Shown piece by piece: positions 8,901 through 17,432 of a stretch of DNA of 64,000 bases; position 1 is the first letter of the stretch, and every line of letters starts with the position of its first letter. Below the pieces are notes generated by a model, which was not told the DNA's origin, searched no databases, and saw only the letters and a list, made by a program, of their open reading frames with translations. Made by a program: the position numbers and the translations under genes. The stretch comes from Tabrizicola sp. (GTDB lineage Bacteria > Pseudomonadota > Alphaproteobacteria > Rhodobacterales > Rhodobacteraceae), in assembly GCA_016792685.1 (NCBI GenBank), contig JAEULQ010000065.1:1-64000 (forward strand), written 5' to 3'.

Positions 8901-8972
8901 CGCCGCCCCTCCATCCCTGGCCGGAAAACAAACCGGCACCGTCAGGCGGGCCAATCCCCACCCTGCGATGCC

Positions 8973-9152
8973 CCCTCTGTCCTTGCACGCTGACGTGCGC
9001 CTGAGATCGTTATCCCTTCGGCGTCCCGGTGGCCCGGGAACTCTCCAGAGTCTGTCGTCAGCTACGGTCCCTTGCGCCTGAGAGTTTACCGGGGCGGTTG
9101 CTCCTTCGGCACCGATGGGCCCTGCGGCCCGCCGGATTCTCCCGAACCTGAC
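8973..9152 (-). promoter_or_regulatory. Tandem glycine riboswitch upstream of gcvT
   Basis: The minus strand shows two consecutive glycine aptamers. Aptamer 1 (about 9150-9063) has GGGAGAAT, then GTGCCGAAGGAGCAA and CTCTCAGGCGCAAGGGACCG. Aptamer 2 (about 9058-8975) has CTGGAGAGT, then CGCCGAAGGGATAA and ATCTCAGGCGCACGTCAGCG. These are the conserved blocks of the class (GGAGA, GCCGAAGG, CUCAGGCGCAAGG), present twice and separated by a short linker. The 3' end is about 70 bases before the gcvT start, so the switch probably turns the gcv operon on when glycine is high. Boundaries are approximate. Confidence 0.93.
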
Positions 9153-9159
9153 GCGGGTT

Positions 9160-9188
9160 GATTAGCGCATCGACACATGCGGCGGCAA
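9160..9188 (-). promoter_or_regulatory. Candidate sigma-70 promoter of the gcv operon
   Basis: On the minus strand TTGCCG (9188-9183) and CTAATC (9165-9160) are separated by 17 bp. Transcription would start near 9153, just where the first glycine aptamer begins. The fit to consensus is moderate, and the position relative to the riboswitch is the better argument. Confidence 0.5.
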
Positions 9189-9231
9189 GGAAAAACGGAA
9201 TACGACGGTATGCCGCGCAGAAGCGACCGCG

Positions 9232-10638
9232 TTATGCCCGACGCTCGCCCGGGCTGGCGACGGTTTCCGTCTCCGGTGCCGCCTCGGGCGCCGGGCGACT
9301 GCGTGGTTGGGCAAGCACCGGATTGCGGATCGCCAGAAGCGCCAGCCAGGCTGCAGCAAGGCCAAAGATCACGCCGCCAAGTGCCTGCCCGATCAGCACA
9401 CCCTGCGCGCCCCAATACCCGCCCAGCCAGATCGCGAGTGGAATCGTCCCGACCGTATGCCGCCCCCAGTTCACCACTGTCGACCAGAACGGCCGCCCGA
9501 GGTTGTTGCAGACGGCGTTGCCGACGAAGATCATCCCGTTGAAGAACCACAGAAGCGCAAGCGGCCCGCAGAAGAGGTAGACCAGGTCCCGCGTCAGCCC
9601 CTCGGCCAGGAAGACGTCGGCAATCTGACCGCGCAAGAGGAACAGCAGCGCCGAGACGAACAGGATGACCAGCCCGGTGAAGATCAGCCCATCGAAGAAG
9701 GCGCGACGTACCCTGTCCATCCGCCCGGCGCCGAAGTTCTGGCCGATGATTGGCCCGATGGCCCCCGAGAGCGCGAAGATGACGCCAAAGGCGACCGGCG
9801 TCAGGCGCCCTGCAATTGCCATGCCGGCCACGGCGGCCTCGCCATAGGCGCTGGTTGCGCGGGTAACGAAGGCTTGCCCCACGGGGGTTGCGACCTGGGT
9901 CAGGATCGCGGGCAGGGCAATGGCCCAGATCGGCCCCATATCCGCGACCACCTGCCCGGGCGTCGGCCGATCAAAGCCGCCGTATTTCTTCAAGATCGGC
10001 TGCAGCGCCATCACGGCGATCACCATGCGCGCCGCGACGCTGGCGAGCGCGGCACCCGTCAGTTCCCAGCCAAGGCCGAAGATCAGGATCGGGTCGAGCA
10101 CCGCTGTGGCCACCGCCCCCCAGACGGTCGCCATCATCGCCGAACGCGCATCGCCATGACTGCGCAGGATCGCGCCGCCGATCATGCCAACCATCAGCAG
10201 GGGCTGCGAAGGAGTCACGATCCGCAGGAAATGAACCGCAAGCTCGGCCGTCTCGCCGGTCGCGCCGAGAAGGGTGACAAGTGGACCAAGCGCAAGCCAG
10301 ATCACAGCCGCGAAGATCGAGCCGAAGACAAAACCGATGATCAATCCGGTGGTCGCCCGCGCCTTGGCCAGCGCGGGGTCACGCGCGCCAAGGGCCCGCG
10401 CCACAAGTGCCCCGACGGCAATCGACATGCCGATGCCGAAACTGGTCGTGAAAAAAAGGACGGCGCCTGCATAGCCGATGGCGGCGGCGAGTTCGGCCCG
10501 GCCCAGCATTGCGATGTAAAGCATGTTGATGAGATCGACAACGAAGACCGCCATCAATCCGATCGAGGAGGTCAGGGCCATCACCGACACATGCCGGAAG
10601 AGGTTCCCCTCGACGAATTTCGCCTGTTGCCCAGCCAT
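9232..10638 (-). CDS. MATE-family efflux transporter
   Basis: This 468-residue multidrug/toxin extrusion family protein has about 12 membrane segments in two homologous halves. The first half has 'GLMAVFVVDLINMLYIAMLG' and 'TPSQPLLMVGMIGGAILRS'. The second has 'LPAILTQVATPVGQAFVTR' and 'ALSGAIGPIIGQNFGAGR', the classic MATE duplication. It should exchange cations for organic substrates at the inner membrane, but the substrate cannot be deduced. The C-terminal 30 residues are a Pro/Ala/Glu-rich cytoplasmic tail. It lies downstream of gltX on the same strand with a stem-loop in between, so it is probably separate. A second MATE gene is at 42924. Confidence 0.9.
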   Translation of the reverse strand: MAGQQAKFVEGNLFRHVSVMALTSSIGLMAVFVVDLINMLYIAMLGRAELAAAIGYAGAVLFFTTSFGIGMSIAVGALVARALGARDPALAKARATTGLIIGFVFGSIFAAVIWLALGPLVTLLGATGETAELAVHFLRIVTPSQPLLMVGMIGGAILRSHGDARSAMMATVWGAVATAVLDPILIFGLGWELTGAALASVAARMVIAVMALQPILKKYGGFDRPTPGQVVADMGPIWAIALPAILTQVATPVGQAFVTRATSAYGEAAVAGMAIAGRLTPVAFGVIFALSGAIGPIIGQNFGAGRMDRVRRAFFDGLIFTGLVILFVSALLFLLRGQIADVFLAEGLTRDLVYLFCGPLALLWFFNGMIFVGNAVCNNLGRPFWSTVVNWGRHTVGTIPLAIWLGGYWGAQGVLIGQALGGVIFGLAAAWLALLAIRNPVLAQPRSRPAPEAAPETETVASPGERRA

Positions 10639-10702
10639 TCCCGCTCCTCAAGACCGAAGGGGCCAAGCCCTTTCATCTTTGCATAAGTATCCCACGGGCG
10701 GT

Positions 10703-10725
10703 CCGGAGGGTGTGAAACCCTCCGG
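10703..10725 (-). terminator. Stem-loop just downstream of gltX
   Basis: A perfect 9-bp stem (ccggagggt/accctccgg) with a 5-base loop begins 17 bases after the gltX stop on the minus strand. No U run follows, so it is either a weak or Rho-assisted terminator, or a 3'-end stabilising hairpin. Confidence 0.35.
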
Positions 10726-10741
10726 GGGCCGGCCGTCAGGT

Positions 10742-12067
10742 TCAGACCGTCGGCACTTTGTGCAGCAGCGGCATCACATCCGCCATCTCCGGCCCGGCAT
10801 CGCGGCCGGTCAGCGCCCGGCGGAGCGGGCGGAAGAGGTCCTTGCCCTTGCGCCCCGTCGCTTCTTTCACCGTTTGCGTCCATTCACCCCAGGTCGTGTG
10901 TGTCCAGGGCTTCGCCGGCAACAGCGCCAGCGCCTTGGCAACAAACTCGCGGTCGGCATCGTCCACCACCGGCGTCGCGCCATCCCGGAAAAGCGTCCAC
11001 CATTCGGCGAGGTCCGCCATCACCGTGATGTTGCCCTTTGCCACAGCCCAGAAGGCCTCGGCCTCGGCGGCCGGCACGCCCAGGGCGGCGATCCGGTCCT
11101 TGACCGCAGAGAAGGGCAGCGATTGCACGTGGTGGCGCGTCAGCGGGAACAGATCCTCGGCATCGAATTTCGTGGGCGCGGCCCCGAACGAGCCCACGTC
11201 GAACCCGGCAACGAGATCGTCCATCGATGCGGCCAGTTCCACCGGCTTCGACGAGCCCAGCCGCGCCATCAGGCTGAGAAGCGCCATCGGCTCCACCCCC
11301 CGCGCGCGGAGGTCGCGAAGTGACAGGACGCCCAGACGCTTGGACAGTTCCTCGCCCTGCGGGCCCGTCAACAGCGAGTGGTGCGCAAAGGTCGGCGGGG
11401 TGCCGCCAAGCGCTTTCATGATCTGGATCTGGGTCGCGGTATTCGTCACATGGTCGGCGCCGCGGACGATATGGGTCACCCCCATGTCCACGTCATCGAC
11501 GGAGGAGGCGAAGGTGTACAGCACCTGCCCGTCAGCCTTGATCAGCACCGGGTCAGACACAGACGCGGCATCGATCGAGATATCCCCGATGATCCCGTCC
11601 TTCCATTCGATCCGCTCCTGATCGAGCTTGAAGCGCCAGTAGCCCTGCCGCCCCTCGGCGCGGTAGGCTTCCTTCTGCGCCTCGGTCAGGTTCAGCGCCG
11701 CGCGGTCATAGACCGGCGGTTTCCCCATGTTCAGGAGCTTCTTGCGCTTGAGGTCAAGCTCGACCGGGGTCTCGAAGCATTCGTAGAACCGGCCTGCGGC
11801 CTTCAGCTGTTCGGCCGCCTCGGCGTAGCGCGCCATCCGCTTCGACTGCTGTTCAATGCGGTCGTACTTGATCCCGAGCCATGCGAGGTCTTCCTTCAGC
11901 CCGTCGATATATTCCTGCTTCGAACGCTCCTGATCCGTGTCGTCCAGCCGCAGGATGAATTGGCCGCCGTTCTGCCGGGCGATCAGGTAGTTCATCAGCG
12001 CAGTGCGCAGGTTGCCCACATGGATCCAGCCAGTGGGCGAGGGGGCGAAGCGGGTGGTGACGGTCAT
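10742..12067 (-). CDS. gltX: Glutamate--tRNA ligase (second-type, ELSKR motif)
   Basis: This 441-residue class I synthetase charges tRNA with glutamate. The HIGH-equivalent is 'HVGN' (16-19) in 'APSPTGWIHVGNLRTALMN'. The KMSKS-equivalent reads 'ELSKR' around 240 instead of KLSKR. 'LRLDDTDQERSKQEY' and 'IVRGADHVTNTATQI' are typical catalytic-core blocks. Many alphaproteobacteria carry two GluRS genes. The shorter length and the altered loop fit the second type, which in some species serves glutamyl-tRNA(Gln) formation, but the specificity here is not shown by sequence. Confidence 0.92.
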   Translation of the reverse strand: MTVTTRFAPSPTGWIHVGNLRTALMNYLIARQNGGQFILRLDDTDQERSKQEYIDGLKEDLAWLGIKYDRIEQQSKRMARYAEAAEQLKAAGRFYECFETPVELDLKRKKLLNMGKPPVYDRAALNLTEAQKEAYRAEGRQGYWRFKLDQERIEWKDGIIGDISIDAASVSDPVLIKADGQVLYTFASSVDDVDMGVTHIVRGADHVTNTATQIQIMKALGGTPPTFAHHSLLTGPQGEELSKRLGVLSLRDLRARGVEPMALLSLMARLGSSKPVELAASMDDLVAGFDVGSFGAAPTKFDAEDLFPLTRHHVQSLPFSAVKDRIAALGVPAAEAEAFWAVAKGNITVMADLAEWWTLFRDGATPVVDDADREFVAKALALLPAKPWTHTTWGEWTQTVKEATGRKGKDLFRPLRRALTGRDAGPEMADVMPLLHKVPTV

Positions 12068-12176
12068 CGGACGGGCTCCTTCAAGCGCCCTTCCCTGTCA
12101 CAGGCGACCGGTTTTGTCCAGTTGGCGAAGGTTTTCCGTTCGAAGCCGTGCCGGAGCCCCGTGGCCGCGCGATCCT

Positions 12177-12605
12177 TCAGACCGGATGCAGCGTCCAGCG
12201 TTGACCCAGATCTTGCAGGCCGGCCCGGATCAGCTCGCGCAGGACGCCTTCGTCCACTGCGGCAAGTCGCTTGAGGTAAAGGCAGGACTTGCCCGTCCGG
12301 TGTGGACCAAGACGCGACAGGATGCTGCCAAAGTCGGCATAACCCGGCAGTATGTAGATCGAGAGTTCAGCCTTCCGGGGCGAAAAGCCAGTGGCCAGGC
12401 TTTCGCCACCATGCCCGCTGTCGTAGCGGTATTCGTAGCGCCCGAAGCCTACCAGCGACGCCCCCCAGAGCCGGGCCTCCCAGCCGGTTTCCTCCGAAAA
12501 GATCGCAAGCAGCCTTTCGGCCTCGTTGCGCCGAGCTTCGTCGACACTTGCCAACCAGGCCTGCCGGTCAAGGGGCGCGCTTGTTGTCTTCTGGTCTTTG
12601 GCCAT
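12177..12605 (-). CDS. DUF1801 / YdhG-like domain protein
   Basis: A 142-residue soluble protein with the DUF1801 pattern. 'ERLLAIFSEETGWEARLWG' is followed by 'LVGFGRYEYRYDSG', 'ATGFSPRKAELSIYILPGY' and 'GKSCLYLKRLAAVDEGVLREL'. The family has a YdhG/iron-chaperone-like fold and is poorly characterised. I chose ATG at 12605 (spacing from GAGG is good) over the GTG two codons upstream. The gene is monocistronic and divergent from the metallopeptidase gene at 12694. Confidence 0.75.
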   Translation of the reverse strand: MAKDQKTTSAPLDRQAWLASVDEARRNEAERLLAIFSEETGWEARLWGASLVGFGRYEYRYDSGHGGESLATGFSPRKAELSIYILPGYADFGSILSRLGPHRTGKSCLYLKRLAAVDEGVLRELIRAGLQDLGQRWTLHPV

Positions 12606-12693
12606 GATCACCTCGCGGTTTTCTCCACCATAGCATGGGAGCCGACGCCTGGCGCCCCTTCCCCCTGCCTGGTTACCTTCCTATCTTCACCGC

Positions 12694-13104
12694 ATGACAG
12701 ATCCCGCCCCTGAAAGCATCGCCCCGACGCTGAGCTTCATCGAGCAGCTTGCGCACGAAGCGATCTCGACCCTGCCTGAGCCCTTCAGGGAACCCGCCAC
12801 CCACATTCTTCTTCGAGTCGAGGACTTTCCCGAAGACGAAATGCTTGAGGAACTCGGGGTGGATGATGCCTTTGACCTGACGGGCCTTTATGACGGCGTT
12901 CCGCTCACCGAGAAATCGACAGCCGAACAGGTCACGCGCCCGGATGTGATCTGGCTTTTCCGTCGTCCGATCCTGGATGAATGGGCCGAGCGCGGCAATG
13001 TGTCGATCGGCGAGATGGTTTCCCATGTCGTGGTTCACGAACTCGCCCATCATTTTGGCTGGTCCGACGACGACATCGCCGCCATCGACCCCTGGTGGGA
13101 GTGA
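12694..13104 (+). CDS. Zincin-like metallopeptidase family protein (MPN/DUF1025 type)
   Basis: A 136-residue protein with a zinc-protease signature 'VVVHELAHHFGWSDDDI' (HExxH at 115-119 and an acidic residue downstream), preceded by 'LTGLYDGVPL' and 'IWLFRRPILDEWAE'. These are the conserved blocks of the minimal zincin family PF06262. No signal peptide, so cytoplasmic. Substrates are unknown for the family, although the zinc-binding residues are all present here. Confidence 0.85.
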   Translation: MTDPAPESIAPTLSFIEQLAHEAISTLPEPFREPATHILLRVEDFPEDEMLEELGVDDAFDLTGLYDGVPLTEKSTAEQVTRPDVIWLFRRPILDEWAERGNVSIGEMVSHVVVHELAHHFGWSDDDIAAIDPWWE

Positions 13105-13222
13105 CCCGATCAGGGCGGTTGCGCACAACGGATGTGCGGGTCCGCACCGAGGCTGACGGAGGCGTTACCGGACGGGGCCCGACGTCGGTCTACCTTGTGT
13201 CGTCCAATCGCAGGAGGATACC

Positions 13223-14152
13223 ATGACCAACCTTTCCCGCCGTCAAGCGATGTTTGCCGGTGTTGCCATGCCCCTTGCCGTAGCAGTGCCGCAAATCGCG
13301 AAAGCCGAGGCCGCGCTTTTGGGTGCAGGTTTTGCGCCCTGGAACCGCTTCAAGCTTGGCAGCTTCGAAGTGACGACGCTGCTCGCCGGATCGCGCGCAA
13401 GCGACAAACCGCAGGAAACCTTTGGCACCAACGCCAGCCCGGAAGAGTTTCAGGCCCTGGCGGCCGCGAACTTCATTCCGGCCGACCGCACGCAGAACTT
13501 CTTCACGCCGACACTGGTGAACACCGGGACAGAACTGGTGCTTTTCGACACCGGACTGGCCGCCGAAGGCACGTTGGCCGCGCTGTCTGCAGCCGGCGTG
13601 TCACCAGAGATGGTCGACGTCGTTGTGCTGACCCATATGCACGGCGACCATATCGGCGGGCTGATGGGTGCGGATGGAACGACCCCGACCTTTGCGAATG
13701 CCCGCTATGTCACCGGCGCGGTCGAACACAATCACTGGTCCGGAGCCGCGAACGAAGGCTTCGACATGAATGTGAGACCCCTGAACGACAAGATCACCTT
13801 TCTGGATGACGGCGGCAGCGTGACTGGCGGCATTACCGGCATCGCTGCCTTTGGCCATTCCCCCGGGCACATGGTCTACCAGATCGAATCAGACGGTCAG
13901 CGGCTGATGATCACCGCGGATACGGCCAACCACTATGTCTGGTCGCTGCAGAAACCCGATTGGGAAGTCCGGTTTGACGCCGACAAACCCGCGGCCGCTG
14001 CGGTCCGAAAGCAGGTCTTCGGGCAGATTGCCGCCGACAGGATTCCTTTCATCGGCTATCACATGCCCTTCCCTGCCATTGGTTATGTCGAGGCTATGGG
14101 CGACGGTTTCCGCTATGTGCCCGCAACTTATCAGCTGATGCTGAACGGTTGA
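13223..14152 (+). CDS. Tat-exported metallo-beta-lactamase-fold hydrolase
   Basis: This 309-residue protein has a twin-arginine signal ('SRRQAMFAG', residues 5-13; cut after 'AKAEA'). The MBL zinc motif 'THMHGDHIGG' (137-146) is followed by 'GAVEHNHW', 'GHSPGHMVYQI' and 'TADTANHYVW', giving the usual two-metal ligand set. A strong AGGAGG precedes the ATG. It should be exported folded to the periplasm with its metals. Family relatives include lactonases and other hydrolases, so the substrate remains open. Confidence 0.85.
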   Translation: MTNLSRRQAMFAGVAMPLAVAVPQIAKAEAALLGAGFAPWNRFKLGSFEVTTLLAGSRASDKPQETFGTNASPEEFQALAAANFIPADRTQNFFTPTLVNTGTELVLFDTGLAAEGTLAALSAAGVSPEMVDVVVLTHMHGDHIGGLMGADGTTPTFANARYVTGAVEHNHWSGAANEGFDMNVRPLNDKITFLDDGGSVTGGITGIAAFGHSPGHMVYQIESDGQRLMITADTANHYVWSLQKPDWEVRFDADKPAAAAVRKQVFGQIAADRIPFIGYHMPFPAIGYVEAMGDGFRYVPATYQLMLNG

Positions 14153-14161
14153 GGCTGGGCC

Positions 14162-14215
14162 GAATTCCTTCGACGGATTCTGCCGAGCTTTTCGCAAAGA
14201 TTTGGAGCCAGCTTC
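14162..14215. repeat. Degenerate copy of the TTCG-centred palindrome array
   Basis: Just after the MBL gene stop the sequence contains gaattccttcgacggattc followed by cttttcgcaaag. These look like decayed versions of the first two palindromes in the array at 7334-7403. Pairing is imperfect, so this assignment is tentative. Confidence 0.4.
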
Positions 14216-14281
14216 CCATCGGCGGCTGGTTCCATTTCCTGAGGAAGCCACTATGATAGCGGTAACACGAACAGGTGCCGC

Positions 14282-15229
14282 ATGTCCCAGCTTCCGATCC
14301 TTACCCTGACGCTCAACCCTGCACTCGACATGGCGACCGAGGTGCATGAGCTGCTTCCCGGCCACAAACTGCGCTGTACAGAGCCACTGCTTGACCCGGG
14401 TGGGGGTGGCCTGAATGTCTCGCGCGCGATCAAGGCCCTTGGTGGCGACAGCCTTGCGCTGGTCGCAATCGGTGGGCTTACCGGTGACCGGCTGGCCGGG
14501 CTGATCCGGGCCGAGGGGGTCACTTTCCTGTCGATCCTCGGGCCCGGCGAGACCCGCCAGTCGCTGACGGTGAACGAAGTCACCACCGGAAAGCAGTACC
14601 GTTTCATGTTGCCCGGTCCCGTCTGGGGCGAGGCCGAACGTGCGCGGGTCTTTACCCTCTTGCGGGCGACGGCCCGTCCTGGCGGGCTCTCGGTCATTTC
14701 GGGAAGCCAGCCGCCCGGCGTGCCTGTCGATTTCCCGGCGCAGCTTGCGGCATCGATGACGGAAAGCCGCGTCGTTCTTGACACCTCGGGTGCGACCCTG
14801 ACCGAAGCGGTGCGCCATCCGATCCCGGACCTCGAGGTCCTGCGAATGGACGGCGAAGAAGGCGAGGGCCTTGCCGGCCGCCCGCTTCCCACGCGCGAAG
14901 ACACTGCCGAATTCGCCCAGTCGCTTGTCCATCGGGGCGTCGCCAAGACCGTGATCATTGCGCGCGGGGCCGATGGCAATGTGCTGGCCGACAAGGACAG
15001 CCGCATCTTCGCCAAGGCCGCAAAGGTTCGGGTGAAATCGACCGTCGGTGCAGGCGACAGCTTTGTCGCGGCCTTTGTCCTGGCTCTCTCACGCGGGCAA
15101 TCGAATGCCGAGGCGCTGGCGCTTGGCTCGGCCGCCGCATCAGCCGCTGTCACAACCGACGCCACCCAACTTTGCCGACCGGAAGACGTGATGCGCCTTC
15201 TGCCGGAATGCGTGGTCACGGCAGTCTGA
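14282..15229 (+). CDS. PfkB-type sugar-phosphate kinase (1-phosphofructokinase family)
   Basis: This 315-residue ribokinase-fold kinase begins 'LTLTLNPALDMATEV', the hexose-phosphate kinase hallmark. It continues 'DPGGGGLNVSRAIKALGG' and carries the anion hole and catalytic Asp in 'VKSTVGAGDSFVAAFVLAL' near the C-terminus. The family contains 1-phosphofructokinase, tagatose-6-phosphate kinase and the E. coli PfkB 6-phosphofructokinase. There is no neighbouring PTS or fructose gene to fix the substrate. The ribosome site is weak. Confidence 0.85.
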   Translation: MSQLPILTLTLNPALDMATEVHELLPGHKLRCTEPLLDPGGGGLNVSRAIKALGGDSLALVAIGGLTGDRLAGLIRAEGVTFLSILGPGETRQSLTVNEVTTGKQYRFMLPGPVWGEAERARVFTLLRATARPGGLSVISGSQPPGVPVDFPAQLAASMTESRVVLDTSGATLTEAVRHPIPDLEVLRMDGEEGEGLAGRPLPTREDTAEFAQSLVHRGVAKTVIIARGADGNVLADKDSRIFAKAAKVRVKSTVGAGDSFVAAFVLALSRGQSNAEALALGSAAASAAVTTDATQLCRPEDVMRLLPECVVTAV

Positions 15230-15242
15230 ACCGGACGCGAGC

Positions 15243-15265
15243 GTAGGGTGGGCAATTTGCCCACC
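15243..15265. repeat. GTAGGGTGGGCAA-type stem-loop
   Basis: The inverted repeat ggtgggcaatttgcccacc (15247-15265), led by gta, lies between the converging ends of the PfkB kinase gene and the gene at 15280. A second copy of the same element sits at 32389-32416. It is probably a REP-like dispersed hairpin that may also act as a bidirectional 3'-end structure. Confidence 0.75.
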
Positions 15266-15279
15266 TGCCCTTGCCCCCG

Positions 15280-15651
15280 CTATCGCCGGAACCCAGCGAT
15301 CGCTTCGCCTTGGTGTTTGAGCTTGCGGCCAAGGCCCATGGTCTCGATCCAGTCCTGCATTGGCGGGGTCAATGGTCCGTAGAGATCTACCCGCGCCAAT
15401 TGCGCCGCCGCGCGCAGGGCCACCATTTCGGGCCAGCCCATGATGAGATCGTGGTGACCGACCCAGGCTTGGGGTCCATCATAGACCACGACGGCCCGTC
15501 GTTCCTTCGGTCCAGAGCCGAAGAACCGGTAGCTCTTCACCCCCGGATGCCCGGTCAGCCGGACGCGAGCGACCAGCAGCCGGACAGCACGGTCAAAGGC
15601 CTCGGCATCGCGCAAAGCGTAGAAGTTGACGACGACGATCTCAGGCGTCAT
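15280..15651 (-). CDS. Conserved hypothetical protein, possible ferredoxin-like (ABM-like) fold
   Basis: A protein of about 123 residues starting 'MTPEIVVVNFYALRDAEAF'. The first half ('FDRAVRLLVARVRLTGHPG' then 'VKSYRFFGSGPKERRAVVVY') has the alternation of a ferredoxin-like alpha/beta domain such as antibiotic biosynthesis monooxygenases, but I cannot assign a family firmly. Its start lies inside the end of nadE (11 bp overlap, same strand), so it is probably translated by coupling with NAD synthetase. An alternative TTG start at 15669 would add six residues. Confidence 0.6.
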   Translation of the reverse strand: MTPEIVVVNFYALRDAEAFDRAVRLLVARVRLTGHPGVKSYRFFGSGPKERRAVVVYDGPQAWVGHHDLIMGWPEMVALRAAAQLARVDLYGPLTPPMQDWIETMGLGRKLKHQGEAIAGFRR

Positions 15652-17302
15652 CGCGCCAACGGCTTGCAATCGGATAGCGACGGTCCAGCCAGAAGGCCTT
15701 TTGCGTAAGCCTGACGCCGGGGGCAGCCTGGAAGCGCTTGTATTCGGCGATATAGAGAAGGTGTTCGACCTTCTTCACCGTGGCCCGGTCGAAGCCCAGC
15801 GCGACGATCTCGGCCACTGACATTTCCTTTTCGACCAGGCATTCCAGGATCGCATCCAGCACCTCGTAGGGCGGCAGGCTGTCCTGATCGGTCTGGTTTG
15901 CCCGCAGCTCTGCGCTTGGTGGCCGCGCGATGATCGCCTCTGGAATGACCTCGCCCGCAGGGCCCTTCATCCACGCCCGGTGGTTCTCGTTCCTCCAGCG
16001 CGCGGTCAGGAACATGCGGGTCTTGTACATGTCCTTGACCGGGTTGTAGCCGCCGTTCATGTCGCCGTAGATCGTGCAGTAACCGACCGCCATTTCCGAC
16101 TTGTTTCCGGTGGTCAAGAGCATCTCGCCGAACTTGTTCGACAGTGCCATGAGCAGAAGCCCGCGCAGGCGCGACTGGATGTTCTCTTCGGTGATCCCCG
16201 GTTCGGTCCCCGCAAACAGGGGCCCCAAAGCCTCTCCCACCGCCGCCTGAGCGCCGGAAATCGGCACCGTGTCATAGCGGCAGCCCAGGGCATTTGCCGC
16301 CGCCGTCGCCAGATCAAGCGACTGCTGGCTGGTGAACTCGGACGGGAGCATCACACAGCGCACGTTCTCTGGCCCAAGCGCATCCACCGCCATCGCCGCG
16401 ACAATCGCACTGTCGATGCCGCCGGACAGTCCAAGCAGTGCCTTCTTGAAGCCGGTCTTGCGCATGTAGTCGCCCAGCCCCAAGACGCAGGCACGATAAT
16501 CCGCCTCGCCGATGGGCGGGATTTCGCAGATTGCGCCCTGGCCTGCCCGAAAGCCGTCCGGCCCCCGGCGGAAGGTCACCATCACCTCGGCCTCGTCAAA
16601 CTGGGGCAGTTGGGCCATCAGCCGCCCACCGGGGTTCAGCACCATCGACGAGCCGTCGAACACCTGGTCGTCCTGACCGCCGACCATGTTCAGGTACACA
16701 AGCGGCAGGCCGGTTTCGACCACCCGGGCCACCATCAGGTTCAGCCGCAGGTTCGGCTTGCCGCGATGATAGGGCGAGCCGTTCGGGATCAGCAGGATCT
16801 CGGCCCCGGTTTCGGCCAGGGTCTCGGCCACGTCCGGGTGCCAGGCATCTTCGCAGATCGGCGTGCCGATGCGGACACCCTTTACGACATAGGGCCCGTG
16901 CACATCGGCCGAGGCGAAGACCCGCTTCTCGTCAAAGACCGCGTCGTTCGGCAGATGGTGCTTCAGCACCCGGGCATGGACGCGGCCGCCCTCCAGCACG
17001 TAATAGCCGTTGTAAAGCTTGCCCGCCGCCCGGACCGGCCCGCCGATCCCAAGTGCAGGACCATCGGCGCAGTCAACGGCCAGAGCTTCGATCGCCGCAA
17101 TGGCGGCCGAGACAAAGGCGGGCTTCAGGATCAGGTCCTGGGTCTGGTAGCCGGTGATGAACATCTCGGTCAGCGCGACCATGTCGGCCCCCGCGGCACG
17201 GCCCTTCGTCCAGGCCTCCTTCGCCCGGGCTGCATTCGCCGCGATCGCACCGACCGTCGGGTTCAGCTGCGCCAGCATCAGGTTGAACGTATCGCTCATC
17301 AT
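15641..17302 (-). CDS. nadE: Glutamine-dependent NAD+ synthetase
   Basis: This two-domain enzyme of about 553 residues makes NAD from deamido-NAD, ATP and glutamine. The N-terminal nitrilase-like glutaminase has the Glu-Lys-Cys triad in 'TEMFITGY', 'VLKHHLPND' and 'PICEDAW' (about residues 46, 114 and 150). The C-terminal ATP pyrophosphatase has the P-loop 'LSGGIDSAIVAAMAV' near 293. Starts at 17302, 17299 or 17311 are all possible. I chose 17302 as the first of a tandem ATG pair. The stop overlaps the start of the downstream hypothetical gene. Confidence 0.95.
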   Translation of the reverse strand: MMSDTFNLMLAQLNPTVGAIAANAARAKEAWTKGRAAGADMVALTEMFITGYQTQDLILKPAFVSAAIAAIEALAVDCADGPALGIGGPVRAAGKLYNGYYVLEGGRVHARVLKHHLPNDAVFDEKRVFASADVHGPYVVKGVRIGTPICEDAWHPDVAETLAETGAEILLIPNGSPYHRGKPNLRLNLMVARVVETGLPLVYLNMVGGQDDQVFDGSSMVLNPGGRLMAQLPQFDEAEVMVTFRRGPDGFRAGQGAICEIPPIGEADYRACVLGLGDYMRKTGFKKALLGLSGGIDSAIVAAMAVDALGPENVRCVMLPSEFTSQQSLDLATAAANALGCRYDTVPISGAQAAVGEALGPLFAGTEPGITEENIQSRLRGLLLMALSNKFGEMLLTTGNKSEMAVGYCTIYGDMNGGYNPVKDMYKTRMFLTARWRNENHRAWMKGPAGEVIPEAIIARPPSAELRANQTDQDSLPPYEVLDAILECLVEKEMSVAEIVALGFDRATVKKVEHLLYIAEYKRFQAAPGVRLTQKAFWLDRRYPIASRWRDDA

Positions 17303-17432
17303 GGCCCCCATTCTCCATGTCCCTTCTAGCAGACTGAGGCCCAAGGAAAAGCGCCCCTACCGGTGTCGGGCCCGTGCTTGTCACGCTGGACCCTGACCCT
17401 TACCCTTGCCGCCAATCACCGGGGATTCGTCC

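Noticed and set aside
8901-8954. An N-terminal extension of gcvT to 8954
   Set aside because: It is unrelated to GcvT and lies beyond the clear GGAGGGG site at the ATG of 8900.
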